In this document: positions 28,163-36,763 of the stretch, piece by piece | How the letters are laid out: every line of letters begins with the position of its first letter | How positions within the stretch are numbered: the first letter of the stretch is position 1 | DNA from: a virus | Direction: 5' to 3' (one strand) | Virus record (IMG/VR): IMGVR_UViG_3300020183_000041 | Location: 21,126-85,125 of that record | Length of the DNA stretch: 64,000 nt | The notes under the pieces: model-generated | The model's input: only the letters and a program-made list of their open reading frames with translations | What the model was told of the DNA's origin: nothing | Databases searched by the model: none | Made by a program: the position numbers and the translations under genes

Positions 28163-29898
28163 AGCGATTCTAACCATCTTTCTATATCGTTTGCTCCCAC
28201 TTGCTTTTTGCTGTAGGCAGGGGTCATGTGTTTGACAGAACCATTATACAGGTTGACATTGCCGAATTCTGGTATATCTTCATCAAATTCATAGTCAAAA
28301 TCTGAACCAAGGATTTCTATTGTAACTTCTGATTCAACTCCAATATTTTGAATACAATTGTAAGTGGCACCAGCAAGAGAGTCGGCTAAATCTTTTGAAC
28401 CAGAATTCGGGTGATCGATTTTATTATTAGAAAATAATCTAAGTTTGAGCAGTTCTTCTTCAACAAGAAGTTCACTCCAATAACCCCTAAGTCTTGTATC
28501 ATAAATTGATGTCATTAATGTGTCATAATCTGTTTTTTTAACGCTATGGAAGTCGGCATTGATGCCTTGTGCTCTTAAACTTTGTATCATTTCAATTGAC
28601 TGCCATCTATCAAATGTTACTAATCCAACATCGAATTTACGGCACAAATCAACAATCATTTGTCTTACAGAAGCAAAATTAATTTCTTCACCTGGTTTAG
28701 CTTCCCAAGAATAAATTAAATCAACATTTACAACAGGAAGATTTTCTACACCCATTGATGTTTTAACTTCTTTTAGTCCTGAACAATGAACCATACATAG
28801 AGCAGATCTATCTCTTTTAAATCCAAGATCTATATGTATGAAACGAGTATGAGCATCTTTGTTATTAAACCACTTTTTAAAATTGCCCTCCTCGTCTATT
28901 GGGTCTTCTCCATAAACAAAAGCTTTTCTCACAAGATCCGCATCTCTAAAATATGCGTCTTCCATATTTGGTGGTTCACATTCAAATCTTGCTTTTGCTT
29001 CAATTGGATTTCTTATGTATTCAGATTCTAATTGTTCTCTCTCAATTGTTGGATTCACTTCCCAAGTGGCAGCTTTTATAAACCAGGTTTTTGGTTCGTT
29101 CTTGTCTTTTGCACCAAAATATCTTTGCTGAATAAAATCACCTTTGTATCGCGGGAAAGAGAGCAAAATAACTTTGCCCACTTCTGGGAACCTTGACATT
29201 ACAGATAATTTACTCATATTATAAATAGCAGAAGCGGAGCCTTTAGATCTTGTATCTCCTCTTACTTCGGCATCTGTTTTGAATGCTGATATCTCATCCA
29301 AAATAATTGACATAACTTCATAACCTTCCCATCCTTCACTTTCTGAGTGACCTGAGAAACAACGTACTGGTCTAGAGAAAAAGAATATTTCAGAAACACG
29401 TGGTTCAAAGCCAACCGAATTGAAATATGGTGAAGAAAGTAGTAGATTCTTCAACGGCTCAAAGAACACTCTTTGAGCTTGCTGTGCGTTTACAGCAAGA
29501 TTTAACAAATCAATATAAACACCTTTAGCTTTACCAAAATAATTTAAAGGATCTCTAAGACAATGAAGTTGATAGGCAGTATACGCAATAGATATTCTGG
29601 CACAGTGGTCTTTGCCAGAACCTTTACCTAACATGCAAATTACTTCATTGTCTGTATATTCTTTATAATATTCAAACCCCTTTTTTTCTCCCATTATTTT
29701 GGCCAGAGTAGGTGCTTTAAATATTTGAGTGCTGTGACGGACAATCTCTAATTGAATTGGCGATAGTGGAGGTAAACCTAAATATTTTTTATCTGTTACA
29801 AATATTTCAATTGGAACAGGTTCTTCAACTAATTCATCTTGTTTTAACAATTTATCAAAATCATCAAAATTTAAATTTATACCAAGATAATCAGGCAT
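28159..29898 (-). CDS. terL: Terminase large subunit
   Basis: A 579-residue packaging motor. The ATPase half has Walker A GKGSGKD (91-97) and Walker B IILDE (198-202), with the coupling region SAFKTD after it. The nuclease half has an RNase-H-like core: D357 in IHIDLGF, D430 in VTFDRW, and D503/D506 in KDLADSLAG. The length is usual for the family. ATG follows AAGGAT. Two 26-bp direct repeats lie just upstream, with the probable small subunit beyond. It cuts and pumps DNA into the prohead, working with the portal. Confidence 0.95.
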   Translation of the reverse strand: MPDYLGINLNFDDFDKLLKQDELVEEPVPIEIFVTDKKYLGLPPLSPIQLEIVRHSTQIFKAPTLAKIMGEKKGFEYYKEYTDNEVICMLGKGSGKDHCARISIAYTAYQLHCLRDPLNYFGKAKGVYIDLLNLAVNAQQAQRVFFEPLKNLLLSSPYFNSVGFEPRVSEIFFFSRPVRCFSGHSESEGWEGYEVMSIILDEISAFKTDAEVRGDTRSKGSASAIYNMSKLSVMSRFPEVGKVILLSFPRYKGDFIQQRYFGAKDKNEPKTWFIKAATWEVNPTIEREQLESEYIRNPIEAKARFECEPPNMEDAYFRDADLVRKAFVYGEDPIDEEGNFKKWFNNKDAHTRFIHIDLGFKRDRSALCMVHCSGLKEVKTSMGVENLPVVNVDLIYSWEAKPGEEINFASVRQMIVDLCRKFDVGLVTFDRWQSIEMIQSLRAQGINADFHSVKKTDYDTLMTSIYDTRLRGYWSELLVEEELLKLRLFSNNKIDHPNSGSKDLADSLAGATYNCIQNIGVESEVTIEILGSDFDYEFDEDIPEFGNVNLYNGSVKHMTPAYSKKQVGANDIERWLESL

Positions 29899-29936
29899 TG
29901 CAATAGTTATCCTTAAAAATATAACATGTAAAGGCC

Positions 29937-29996
29937 TTTTTTGACTTCACAAATCCTAGGTAAAGACCGTTTTTGACTTCACAAATCCTAGGTAAT
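29937..29996. repeat. Two direct repeats upstream of terL
   Basis: TTTTTGACTTCACAAATCCTAGGTAA occurs twice with a 32-bp period between the small and large terminase genes. Identity over 26 bp in a non-coding gap suggests a binding site; pac/cos recognition or a regulatory site are the options. Confidence 0.75.
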
Positions 29997-30017
29997 GGCA
30001 AAAAAATAGGTCTCAAA

Positions 30018-30599
30018 TTATGAATCATCATCGACCTCATCTACATCAATTGGTTCTTGTTCATCCATTATTTCAAATGCAATTGCCAATTCTTTACGAA
30101 CTTCTTCTGCAACTTCTGGGAATTTAGAAATAACATCACGCAAAACCCTTGAAAGCACTTGATTAACATTTTCAGCCTTTTGCATCCGACCAATGTATTC
30201 AGCATCGGAGTTATTTCCTCCCATTAATTTATGCAATTGGGCTTTTTTTGTAGCAAGTTCTCCAGCAAGTTTAATTGCTTGAATTCTTGCAGCAACCATT
30301 CCGTGGTCAGTTGCAATGTTAATTGTTTCCCAAGCCTCTTTGCTCAATTCATCAAATTCTTTAAGAGCTTTAATTGTATTAAACTGTATTCTTTCAAGAA
30401 AATAAGGGTCTTCTTCTGCTTGCCTGCTAATTATTTTTTTATATTCTTCAATATGTTCTTTGACAGCATCAACATTGATTGACATTAAAGAAGCAATTTC
30501 ATGCAACGAATATCCTTTGACATGCATTAGGCCAACATCTTCAACATCTTTTATTTTTTCAATTAAATTTTTACTTTTTACTTTTTCAATATCTGACAT
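30018..30599 (-). CDS. Probable terminase small subunit (HTH)
   Basis: A 193-residue protein. ATG 30599 (MSDIEKVKSK) is preferred over 30641 to reduce overlap with the glycosyltransferase. Near residue 30 GYSLHEIASLMSINVDAVKEHI is a clean helix-turn-helix. Long helices follow that could build the oligomer, with an acidic C-terminal tail (PIDVDEVDDDS) as in terminase partners. The position directly upstream of terL is the main argument; a general DNA-binding regulator remains possible. Confidence 0.6.
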   Translation of the reverse strand: MSDIEKVKSKNLIEKIKDVEDVGLMHVKGYSLHEIASLMSINVDAVKEHIEEYKKIISRQAEEDPYFLERIQFNTIKALKEFDELSKEAWETINIATDHGMVAARIQAIKLAGELATKKAQLHKLMGGNNSDAEYIGRMQKAENVNQVLSRVLRDVISKFPEVAEEVRKELAIAFEIMDEQEPIDVDEVDDDS

Positions 30600-31645
30600 A
30601 TTCTGTCGTAATATTCCTTTGTTATGTTTTCCCAAGACCATTGATCAAAATAAGAAATAGCATTGTCATATGTAAATTTAGAGATTTTATCGTAATTATT
30701 AATTACATACAACATTTTATCACACAAATCATCGAAATTTGGCAAAGCCCATTGCCCACAACCAGCATATATGCCTGACATTTTATTTGTGCCCCATGAA
30801 TAATCTAAAGGAATTGATAAATGTGCATATTCAGTACAGGAAGTAGCGTTTGTACAAATTGTAGGAATGCCTTTAGCAATCGCTTGAAAAGGCAACATAC
30901 CCCAACCCTCACCGCTAGTTGGATAAATCAAACAGTCTGCTTTGTCGTATATTTCAGCCAATTCTTTAATTGAAACATCTTTTTCAATAACTTCAATATT
31001 TGGATGATTGTATATTGAAACCATTTGCCCAGAAGAGTCGTAAAGACGAGCGTCGGGAGCATCTATGCTTTTATAGATTAATTTATACCGATCATCTTGA
31101 CCAAAAAGTTTTACAAATGCATTTACCGCAATCTGGCTATTCTTTCGTGTTGATGGAGAGCCTATGCTAAGAAAAGTAAATTGATAGTTTTTTAATTTTC
31201 TTAAAACTGGAAAAAAGAATTCAGAATGAACTCCTAATTTAAAATTGTAAACATCTTTGTTAACACCAGAGTCTATAAAAACATCTTGGGCCCATTTAGA
31301 TGTAGTCCAAATTTCATCCATTTGATTCATTCTTTCAACCCACTCCTCTGGAAGGCGGGTCGTTTCCCAATAAGTAAAACCAACATTATGGTTGGCTCCA
31401 CTTGCATAATCAAGCGGAAGTTTGTTATTTATTAATAAATCACAAGATGTATCTAAATTATTTTGTGATTCGTACAGTAAATTTATGCGATTATCTAAAC
31501 AATGCTGAATGCTTGGTGGTATTGCACAGTTTCGTTCAATATTTAAACCAAGAGATATAAGATTTTTATAAATTTCGTCTGTTGAAACTTTATATCCTTC
31601 ATTGCGAGTTTGTGTAGCGCTTATACTATTCCATATAATTTTCAT
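30578..31645 (-). CDS. Glycosyltransferase (GT-B, group 1-like)
   Basis: A 355-residue enzyme of the GT4 type. The C-terminal domain has SIGSPSTRKNSQIAVNAF (about 160-177), a typical start of the nucleotide-sugar-binding half, and SGEGWGMLPFQAIAKGIPTI (244-263), the E-x7-E-like donor site. The N-terminal domain contains VGFTYWETTRLPEEW. It sits between the YkgJ-like gene and terminase and overlaps the latter's partner. The acceptor is unknown. Confidence 0.82.
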   Translation of the reverse strand: MKIIWNSISATQTRNEGYKVSTDEIYKNLISLGLNIERNCAIPPSIQHCLDNRINLLYESQNNLDTSCDLLINNKLPLDYASGANHNVGFTYWETTRLPEEWVERMNQMDEIWTTSKWAQDVFIDSGVNKDVYNFKLGVHSEFFFPVLRKLKNYQFTFLSIGSPSTRKNSQIAVNAFVKLFGQDDRYKLIYKSIDAPDARLYDSSGQMVSIYNHPNIEVIEKDVSIKELAEIYDKADCLIYPTSGEGWGMLPFQAIAKGIPTICTNATSCTEYAHLSIPLDYSWGTNKMSGIYAGCGQWALPNFDDLCDKMLYVINNYDKISKFTYDNAISYFDQWSWENITKEYYDRICQILKK

Positions 31646-31647
31646 TA

Positions 31648-32403
31648 TTATTCTTTTGGATCAAATGCTAGGACTTTACCGCCCTCGCCAGCAGCTTTTT
31701 CTAGTTCTTCAATTGAATACCCATGTTGTTTAGTAAATTCAACACGATAATTAAACCATCCAGACGTTCCAACCCAAAATTTTGGATCAGTATCTTTTGC
31801 CAATTTTTCCAATTCCTCCGATTCTAGAAGAAAACTAAGAACGCCAAGAGGCATGTAGAGCGTCATATCATAATTTTCATGTTTATCTTTTGCATAATTA
31901 CGAATTATATCCTGGAATTCTTTAACTATTTTTTGGACAGGCTGGCCAGAATAAAAATCAATATTGCCATAAGCATTTCTTTCTCTTGGGCAATAATTAT
32001 CAACTGGAGTTACTGTGCCAAAAGAGCGACATACAAACGGCCTAAAGCCATATATGCTACACCCACCTTTATAAAAAGCACAATATCTTTTAGATTCACC
32101 ACCAGGCTTCCATGTGTCATCATACATAGCTTCTTTCAAGGAAGTAACAACATCATCCATCCACTGGTTTGCATACTCTTCGTTTTTATCTTCTACATAA
32201 AGATAATATTGCTGAGTGAGTCTAAAAGCTATGTTTGCACATTCAAACATAGGTATAACTAAACCAATATGACAGCATTCGCCAGAACCAAGGCACTTGT
32301 ATTTTGTTTGATTTTGTTTAGCCTCAATAATCCTGATTTGATTATAAATCATATCAAGCCGTGTAAAATTTACAATATCATTAGCAGTAACGCTTCTTTT
32401 CAT
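31648..32403 (-). CDS. YkgJ-type cysteine-cluster protein
   Basis: A 251-residue protein with CLGSGECCHIG near residue 37 and CAFYKGGCSIYGFRPFVCRSFG near 108-129. These cysteines match the YkgJ/zinc-or-iron chelating family. Such proteins bind a metal or Fe-S cluster, and some modify proteins, but the reaction here is unknown. It lies directly upstream of a glycosyltransferase gene, so modification of the same target is conceivable. Confidence 0.75.
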   Translation of the reverse strand: MKRSVTANDIVNFTRLDMIYNQIRIIEAKQNQTKYKCLGSGECCHIGLVIPMFECANIAFRLTQQYYLYVEDKNEEYANQWMDDVVTSLKEAMYDDTWKPGGESKRYCAFYKGGCSIYGFRPFVCRSFGTVTPVDNYCPRERNAYGNIDFYSGQPVQKIVKEFQDIIRNYAKDKHENYDMTLYMPLGVLSFLLESEELEKLAKDTDPKFWVGTSGWFNYRVEFTKQHGYSIEELEKAAGEGGKVLAFDPKE

Positions 32404-32699
32404 TTCCAGTTCCCAAAACCTTTTTTTCTTACTCTATTGAGTTTTCTTTGTTCTCTTCTTTTCTTTTCAACTTCTTGTTGCATTGGTGATTTAGGCTTTC
32501 TTAAGGAAGTTGAAGAAAGATTTCTTCCTTTTCCTCTGTATTTAAGTAAATCATATTTTTTACACCAGTTATATACAGCTTGTGGAGTAACTTCAATATT
32601 ATAAGTCTGTTTTAGAAGTTTACAAATATCTGTAAGATTCATTCTTTTCTGAACGTAGTGTTCGTATAACCATGATTTATCTTTATAAACATCAGCCAT
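32400..32699 (-). CDS. HTH DNA-binding protein (99 aa)
   Basis: SWLYEHYVQKRMNLTDICKLL and VTPQAVYNWCKKYDLLKYRG form a helix-turn-helix like those of transposase or sigma-4-type domains. A strongly basic tail (KKRREQRKLNRVRKKGFG) follows. It overlaps the YkgJ gene by 4 nt and the RuvC gene by 8 nt. A regulator or a structure-specific DNA binder is possible. Confidence 0.7.
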   Translation of the reverse strand: MADVYKDKSWLYEHYVQKRMNLTDICKLLKQTYNIEVTPQAVYNWCKKYDLLKYRGKGRNLSSTSLRKPKSPMQQEVEKKRREQRKLNRVRKKGFGNWK

Positions 32700-33270
32700 T
32701 TTGTGTTTTCCAATACCAGATTGCTATACCTACTGCGTCAACAATATCGTCATCACCAAAGTCCAACTCATCCGTGTTAAAGTATTCTTCAATTATAACA
32801 CGAACTCTTCTTTTTCTTTCTTCTTTTTTTTTCAATTCAATATTTTTTTTACGACCATCATTAGATAAAATTTCTTTATCTTTTGTTGTTAGGTTTTTAT
32901 AACCAACACCACTTCTCCAAACTAGAGGACTAACATCAAAAACGCGCTTGCAAGAAAGAGAAGTAATACCCCAAGTGTAGCCAATAATATAAGAAAGAAG
33001 CCTGCTGGTTTGAAAATTTTGAATATAAACTGATTGCTCTATAATACAAACATCTGGATTATATAATTTACAAATACCGGAAATACCTATTTTTATTTGA
33101 GAAAATTTTTCTTCAATTGAAGCACTTTTTAAAAAAGAAATTTTATCAGATTTAATCAATCTGATTTTTTCCCCGTCGCGTTCTGTAATGCACCAAGCAA
33201 GAGAGTGTGAAGCTGGATCAACGGAAAGAATACGATTAACTTTGTCTTTTTTTAAATAACCCAAGGCCAT
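32692..33270 (-). CDS. ruvC: RuvC-like Holliday junction resolvase
   Basis: A 192-residue RNase-H-fold endonuclease that resolves branched DNA during replication and before packaging. Acidic residues are in place: D18 in ILSVDPASHSLAW, E78 in CIIEQSVYIQN, and D175/D178 in DDDIVDAVGIAIW. A lysine-rich insert (KKNIELKKKEERKRR) precedes the last motif. Overlap with the HTH gene suggests co-expression. Confidence 0.88.
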   Translation of the reverse strand: MALGYLKKDKVNRILSVDPASHSLAWCITERDGEKIRLIKSDKISFLKSASIEEKFSQIKIGISGICKLYNPDVCIIEQSVYIQNFQTSRLLSYIIGYTWGITSLSCKRVFDVSPLVWRSGVGYKNLTTKDKEILSNDGRKKNIELKKKEERKRRVRVIIEEYFNTDELDFGDDDIVDAVGIAIWYWKTQNG

Positions 33271-33272
33271 AC

Positions 33273-33581
33273 CTATACTTCGCCTCTAAGTTTTTTTTCA
33301 TCCCAACCCCAAGAAACAAGTCTTTTTATATATCTCTCTTGCTTACAGGATTCACAAACATCTTCTTTATTATATGAAGACAATATAGTTGTGCAATTTT
33401 TTGTCTTGCATATTCTTTTTTTATTTTTATTATTTTTTTTTGCGTGATAGGCTTCAAGTAATTTTTTGTTAGTTACAATTTTCCTACATTCTGCGCTACA
33501 GTAGATCGAGTTATATACTTTTGCTATAAAAACTTTACCGCAATCTTCGTTTTTACAGAATCTTTTCTCTTCATTGAACAT
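33273..33581 (-). CDS. Double zinc-finger protein (102 aa)
   Basis: The first knuckle is CKNEDCGK...CSAEC, and the second is CKTKNC...CESC, each with four cysteines. A basic linker (KKNNKNKKR) lies between. The first resembles treble-clef fingers found in HNH-associated or DNA-end-binding phage proteins. It is co-directional with RuvC and the Cas4-like nuclease, so a recombination accessory role is plausible. Confidence 0.7.
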   Translation of the reverse strand: MFNEEKRFCKNEDCGKVFIAKVYNSIYCSAECRKIVTNKKLLEAYHAKKNNKNKKRICKTKNCTTILSSYNKEDVCESCKQERYIKRLVSWGWDEKKLRGEV

Positions 33582-33599
33582 TTAAATATTTTTAGCATC

Positions 33600-34349
33600 C
33601 TAGAAAGACTCTTCATCCGATACTGAATTAACTCCATCTTCACCCCAACACATATTTGCAAGATCGCAAGCAACACAGTTAGCAGACGATCTCTTATATG
33701 GTTGTTTAGGTATTTTCTTATCCAAGAAGTTAGTATAGATTTTACTATACTTAATAAATAGTTTACCAATAAATTCGTTGTCGCGTTCTATATAAATGGG
33801 TAAAATTTCTTGATTATTCTTATTCTCATAAATAACATAACCACTTGGTAAGTCCAAGCATTTCATATATATTTGAGCCTGTCTATAATGCTCATCTTTA
33901 GGCTTATTATACAATTGCCGATAATGGAAGCCTTCTGAAGAAATTGACTTAAGCTCAATTAATTTATGCCCATACCAGTCAATTATTCCGTCAGCAGTCC
34001 CCTCAATCGGAGGATTCTTATAAGTAATGGGAATTTCTTCATCAACAAGAATACCCATTTCTCTAAAATAACCATAAAGCCTTTCATGGACAGCGTGACC
34101 ATTGTCAAAAATACGGTATGTCTGGGGCTTAAAAGAGGCCTGAACATCTGCGCCTTCAAAAAGATAATACCAGTATCTCGCACATTGGTTTGTATAACTT
34201 GGATGAAACCCATTTACTTTTTTATGAGTTACGATATTCCTTTTAATCAAATGGTCATCAATAGCGTCCTGGAGTGATACTTCTATTTTTTGTTCTGATA
34301 TTTCGTCTTTAATTGGATTTTTTAATTGTTTAAGAGATTTTAACATCAT
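33600..34349 (-). CDS. Cas4/RecB-like Fe-S exonuclease
   Basis: A 249-residue PD-(D/E)XK nuclease. The catalytic core is IEGTADGIIDWYGHKLIELKS (D120, E132-x-K134). QAQIYM near 158 is the usual QxxxY motif. C56 with C225, C228 and C234 make the four-cysteine set that holds a 4Fe-4S cluster in Cas4/AddB-type nucleases. Such enzymes resect DNA ends. No CRISPR array is visible in this window, so a recombination or replication role is more likely. Confidence 0.85.
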   Translation of the reverse strand: MMLKSLKQLKNPIKDEISEQKIEVSLQDAIDDHLIKRNIVTHKKVNGFHPSYTNQCARYWYYLFEGADVQASFKPQTYRIFDNGHAVHERLYGYFREMGILVDEEIPITYKNPPIEGTADGIIDWYGHKLIELKSISSEGFHYRQLYNKPKDEHYRQAQIYMKCLDLPSGYVIYENKNNQEILPIYIERDNEFIGKLFIKYSKIYTNFLDKKIPKQPYKRSSANCVACDLANMCWGEDGVNSVSDEESF

Positions 34350-34660
34350 ATAACCTTTGCTGCTATTTTAAGTGCGTTAATATTCTCCAATAGGGCTTCA
34401 TACATTGTTTTCCATACGTCATTTACAAACTTATCTTGTTCTGACATAGAACTAGATTTACGTTTAAAAGCCTGAGATTTAATAATCATCATAGTTCTGT
34501 AACCAGAAAGTTTATTAAGATATTTAATTGCTTGCATTCCTACATAATGCTCTGGATGGTCAATAATATCTTCAATTATTTTTATGCATTCAATAAATTC
34601 TTCTGCTCTGTCTCCCATTTGTTTAGAGAGCCATTCTGTATCTACAAGAATATCTGGCAT
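34346..34660 (-). CDS. Hypothetical protein (104 aa)
   Basis: A helical protein (DRAEEFIECIKIIEDIIDH, ALLENINALKIAAKVI) with a central YLNKLSGYRTMMIIKSQAF. It overlaps the nuclease gene by 4 nt, so it may be its partner. It resembles small conserved proteins of large phages but is unnamed. Confidence 0.65.
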   Translation of the reverse strand: MPDILVDTEWLSKQMGDRAEEFIECIKIIEDIIDHPEHYVGMQAIKYLNKLSGYRTMMIIKSQAFKRKSSSMSEQDKFVNDVWKTMYEALLENINALKIAAKVI

Positions 34661-34675
34661 CTATGTCTCCATTTT

Positions 34676-34975
34676 TTATTCATATTCTGATCCTTCAATA
34701 AGTTCTTTTAAAACATTCCAATCAATAATTCCAACCTTTATATCGGAATCTTCGCCTAGAACAACGGAAATAAGGGGATGTTTATAATTAGATTTCCAGG
34801 CATCTTTGCGAAGTTTAATCCATGCATCCCTGGTAAGAGTAAATGTCTTGCCATTATGTTTATAATCAATAACAAACTGATTCATTGTTGCATCCCCTTT
34901 TTTAAGACCCCTGCCTGAATTTTTTACAGGTTTAGCACGATCACGTTTGGCTTCTTCTTTTTCGGTTCTTTTCAT
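34676..34975 (-). CDS. Hjc-like PD-(D/E)XK nuclease (putative)
   Basis: A 99-residue protein. A basic N-terminal EKEEAKRDRAKPVKNSGRG is followed by KKGDATMNQFVIDYKHNGKTF. The GDx(n)xIDxK arrangement and following LTRDAWIKLRKDAWK helix are those of archaeal-type Holliday-junction resolvases of the Hjc group. It would then be a second branch-cleaving enzyme beside RuvC. The call rests on motif spacing only. Confidence 0.55.
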   Translation of the reverse strand: MKRTEKEEAKRDRAKPVKNSGRGLKKGDATMNQFVIDYKHNGKTFTLTRDAWIKLRKDAWKSNYKHPLISVVLGEDSDIKVGIIDWNVLKELIEGSEYE

Positions 34976-34976
34976 T

Positions 34977-35084
34977 TTAATTAATTTCTGTATCTGAAGA
35001 TTTAGATATTTCTTTATGAAGTTGATAAATATTATATGTGACCATTACAACAATAGATATTATTAGTATCAATAGAATTAGCAT
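34977..35084 (-). CDS. Small membrane protein (35 aa)
   Basis: Reads MLILLILIISIVVMVTYNIY, then a charged tail. ATG 35084 follows AAAAGGTTAAAT. It is a one-span membrane protein between replication genes; function is unknown. Confidence 0.6.
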   Translation of the reverse strand: MLILLILIISIVVMVTYNIYQLHKEISKSSDTEIN

Positions 35085-35097
35085 ATATTTAACCTTT

Positions 35098-35379
35098 TTA
35101 CACTGTAGAGGCGTACTTGTACACCGCTTCCTTTGCCCAAAGATAAGCATCTCCATTTTTTTTAATTTCAATATTTTCATATGGAACAGCTATTCTTCGG
35201 TATAATTCCATTTTAGCGCATTCAATAGCGCCAATAATTGAATTGATTGTACTATATGACAATCCTTTTTTTTCAAGGTAATCATCACATAATGCAGTAA
35301 TTATAAAATTCAATTCTCCTTCATTTTCAACACCTCTTTCTGGGATTTGGTGTCTAATTTCTTCTTTTATATAAGGCAT
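35098..35379 (-). CDS. DUF6899-like conserved phage protein
   Basis: A 93-residue protein with the order MPYIKEEIR, GELNFIITAL, STINSIIGAIECAKMELYRR and PYENIEIKKNGD. This is a pattern I know from conserved phage proteins often near nucleotide metabolism genes. Its function has not been established. It lies between a deoxyribosyltransferase-like gene and a membrane microprotein. Confidence 0.72.
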   Translation of the reverse strand: MPYIKEEIRHQIPERGVENEGELNFIITALCDDYLEKKGLSYSTINSIIGAIECAKMELYRRIAVPYENIEIKKNGDAYLWAKEAVYKYASTV

Positions 35380-35386
35380 AAAACTC

Positions 35387-35797
35387 CTATGCTGGGTAGT
35401 GCGTAATTATATAATCAACAGCCTCATCTAATGTTGGAACAATTTTTGTAGCCATGTATTTCATATATATACGATTTTTATTATCATTTGGACAAATTAC
35501 AATGATTGGCTGATTATGCATCTTGGCCCAAGCCATTTCAAAATCTGTACCAATATAAGGTCTATTTTCTAGAATATATTCCACTAATAATAAATCTGAG
35601 CGTTCTTGCATAAAAATATTTTTTTGTGCAATCTCTTCTGGAGACATATATTCATGCTCTGGTATTGCTGTTGGGTCGTAGACGTTATATTCAAATTGTT
35701 GCAATTTAAAGCCAGCGTCTTTGCGCCATACTGTTGCAAAACTCCCTACGTGGTCAATAGCCCCAGCAAGATATACAGTAGTTTTTAAACGAACCAT
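35387..35797 (-). CDS. Nucleoside 2-deoxyribosyltransferase-like protein
   Basis: A 136-residue protein with VYLAGAID at the start, WRKD near residue 24, a DLLLVEYILENRPYIGTDFEMAWA block and PIIVICPND strand. This matches the Rossmann-like nucleoside deoxyribosyltransferase fold. The family exchanges bases on deoxyribonucleosides, helping phages build dNTP pools. The usual catalytic Glu would be the E in DFEMAWA. Confidence 0.75.
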   Translation of the reverse strand: MVRLKTTVYLAGAIDHVGSFATVWRKDAGFKLQQFEYNVYDPTAIPEHEYMSPEEIAQKNIFMQERSDLLLVEYILENRPYIGTDFEMAWAKMHNQPIIVICPNDNKNRIYMKYMATKIVPTLDEAVDYIITHYPA

Positions 35798-35816
35798 TTA
35801 TATTCCAGACACCTTT

Positions 35817-36731
35817 CTATGTAAGTATGCTTTTTGAGATCTGAAGTCTATCATGGTCGCTCAGGTCAATTGAAGAGAGACCGTTCCATTTTTTATCACC
35901 ATAGTTGTACCAAGCACCACGACGTTGAATAATATCCATTTCAATAGCAATATCTATTAACTCACGAACTATATCTATTTTCCCTTCTTGTGGAAGAACA
36001 TAGTAATAACCGCTCGCTCCAATAGTAGGAATTTGTTTTGTCTTTTCAATTGTCCACACCGCTCTCTGAGAGGTGATAGTGTTGGTGTCATCTCTTTCCA
36101 TTTCTTTCTGCGACATAGAAAGAAATAGTTTAATAATATTATGCATATTGTGATGGACAGTATTGCCCATCTTTGCTTTTGTTACCGCATACATACCGCT
36201 AAGATCGACGGTTTGATGGGCAATAAAAAGCATCAAATTACGTTCTTTATGCAGATAGTTAACAAGTTTTTGCAATAAGAAACCTTGAGATCTTGACTGT
36301 AGACCCATCGCCTTGCCGCCTTCGGGCTTGTCATAAAACTCTTCTTTGATGATGTTCGAAAGTGAATCAAACAAGAAAATATGTTTTTCAACATCATTAT
36401 TTAAATACTGGTGAATGGACTTCATAATCTCTTCAACAATTGTTGATTGAACAACAACAATATCACTTACATCAATACCGCATTTTTGTGCATATTCATC
36501 ATTATATGAATATTCAGAATCCACAATGACTGGACGGTAGCCCCTTGTTTGAGCCTCTGCCAGAATCCTAAATGACATTGTAGTTTTACCTACAGATGGG
36601 GTCCCCCAGAATAAATGAGTTGCACCAGTATTTAATCCACCACCTAAAGCTCTATTTAAACCAATGCTTGGTGTTGGGATTACCTCATGCACAGGCATGA
36701 GATCGCCTTTGCGTTTATCTACTAATAGCAT
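35817..36731 (-). CDS. RecA-like recombinase ATPase
   Basis: A 304-residue RecA/UvsX-type protein. Walker A is GTPSVGKT (43-50), Walker B HIFLFDS (117-123). LLQKLVNYLHKERNLMLFIAHQ and the loop KAKMGNTVHHN match the DNA-binding loop region. It is shorter than bacterial RecA, lacking most of the C-terminal domain. ATG follows AAGGAGAG. It would support recombination-dependent replication with DnaE, RuvC and the nucleases nearby. Confidence 0.85.
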   Translation of the reverse strand: MLLVDKRKGDLMPVHEVIPTPSIGLNRALGGGLNTGATHLFWGTPSVGKTTMSFRILAEAQTRGYRPVIVDSEYSYNDEYAQKCGIDVSDIVVVQSTIVEEIMKSIHQYLNNDVEKHIFLFDSLSNIIKEEFYDKPEGGKAMGLQSRSQGFLLQKLVNYLHKERNLMLFIAHQTVDLSGMYAVTKAKMGNTVHHNMHNIIKLFLSMSQKEMERDDTNTITSQRAVWTIEKTKQIPTIGASGYYYVLPQEGKIDIVRELIDIAIEMDIIQRRGAWYNYGDKKWNGLSSIDLSDHDRLQISKSILT

Positions 36732-36763
36732 TTCTCTCCTTTTTTGATGTTTTAATTATATCT

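Noticed and set aside
33600-34349. Cas4-like nuclease as sign of a CRISPR system
   Set aside because: No regularly spaced repeat array and no cas1 or cas2 gene were seen; stand-alone Cas4/RecB nucleases are common in phage recombination modules.
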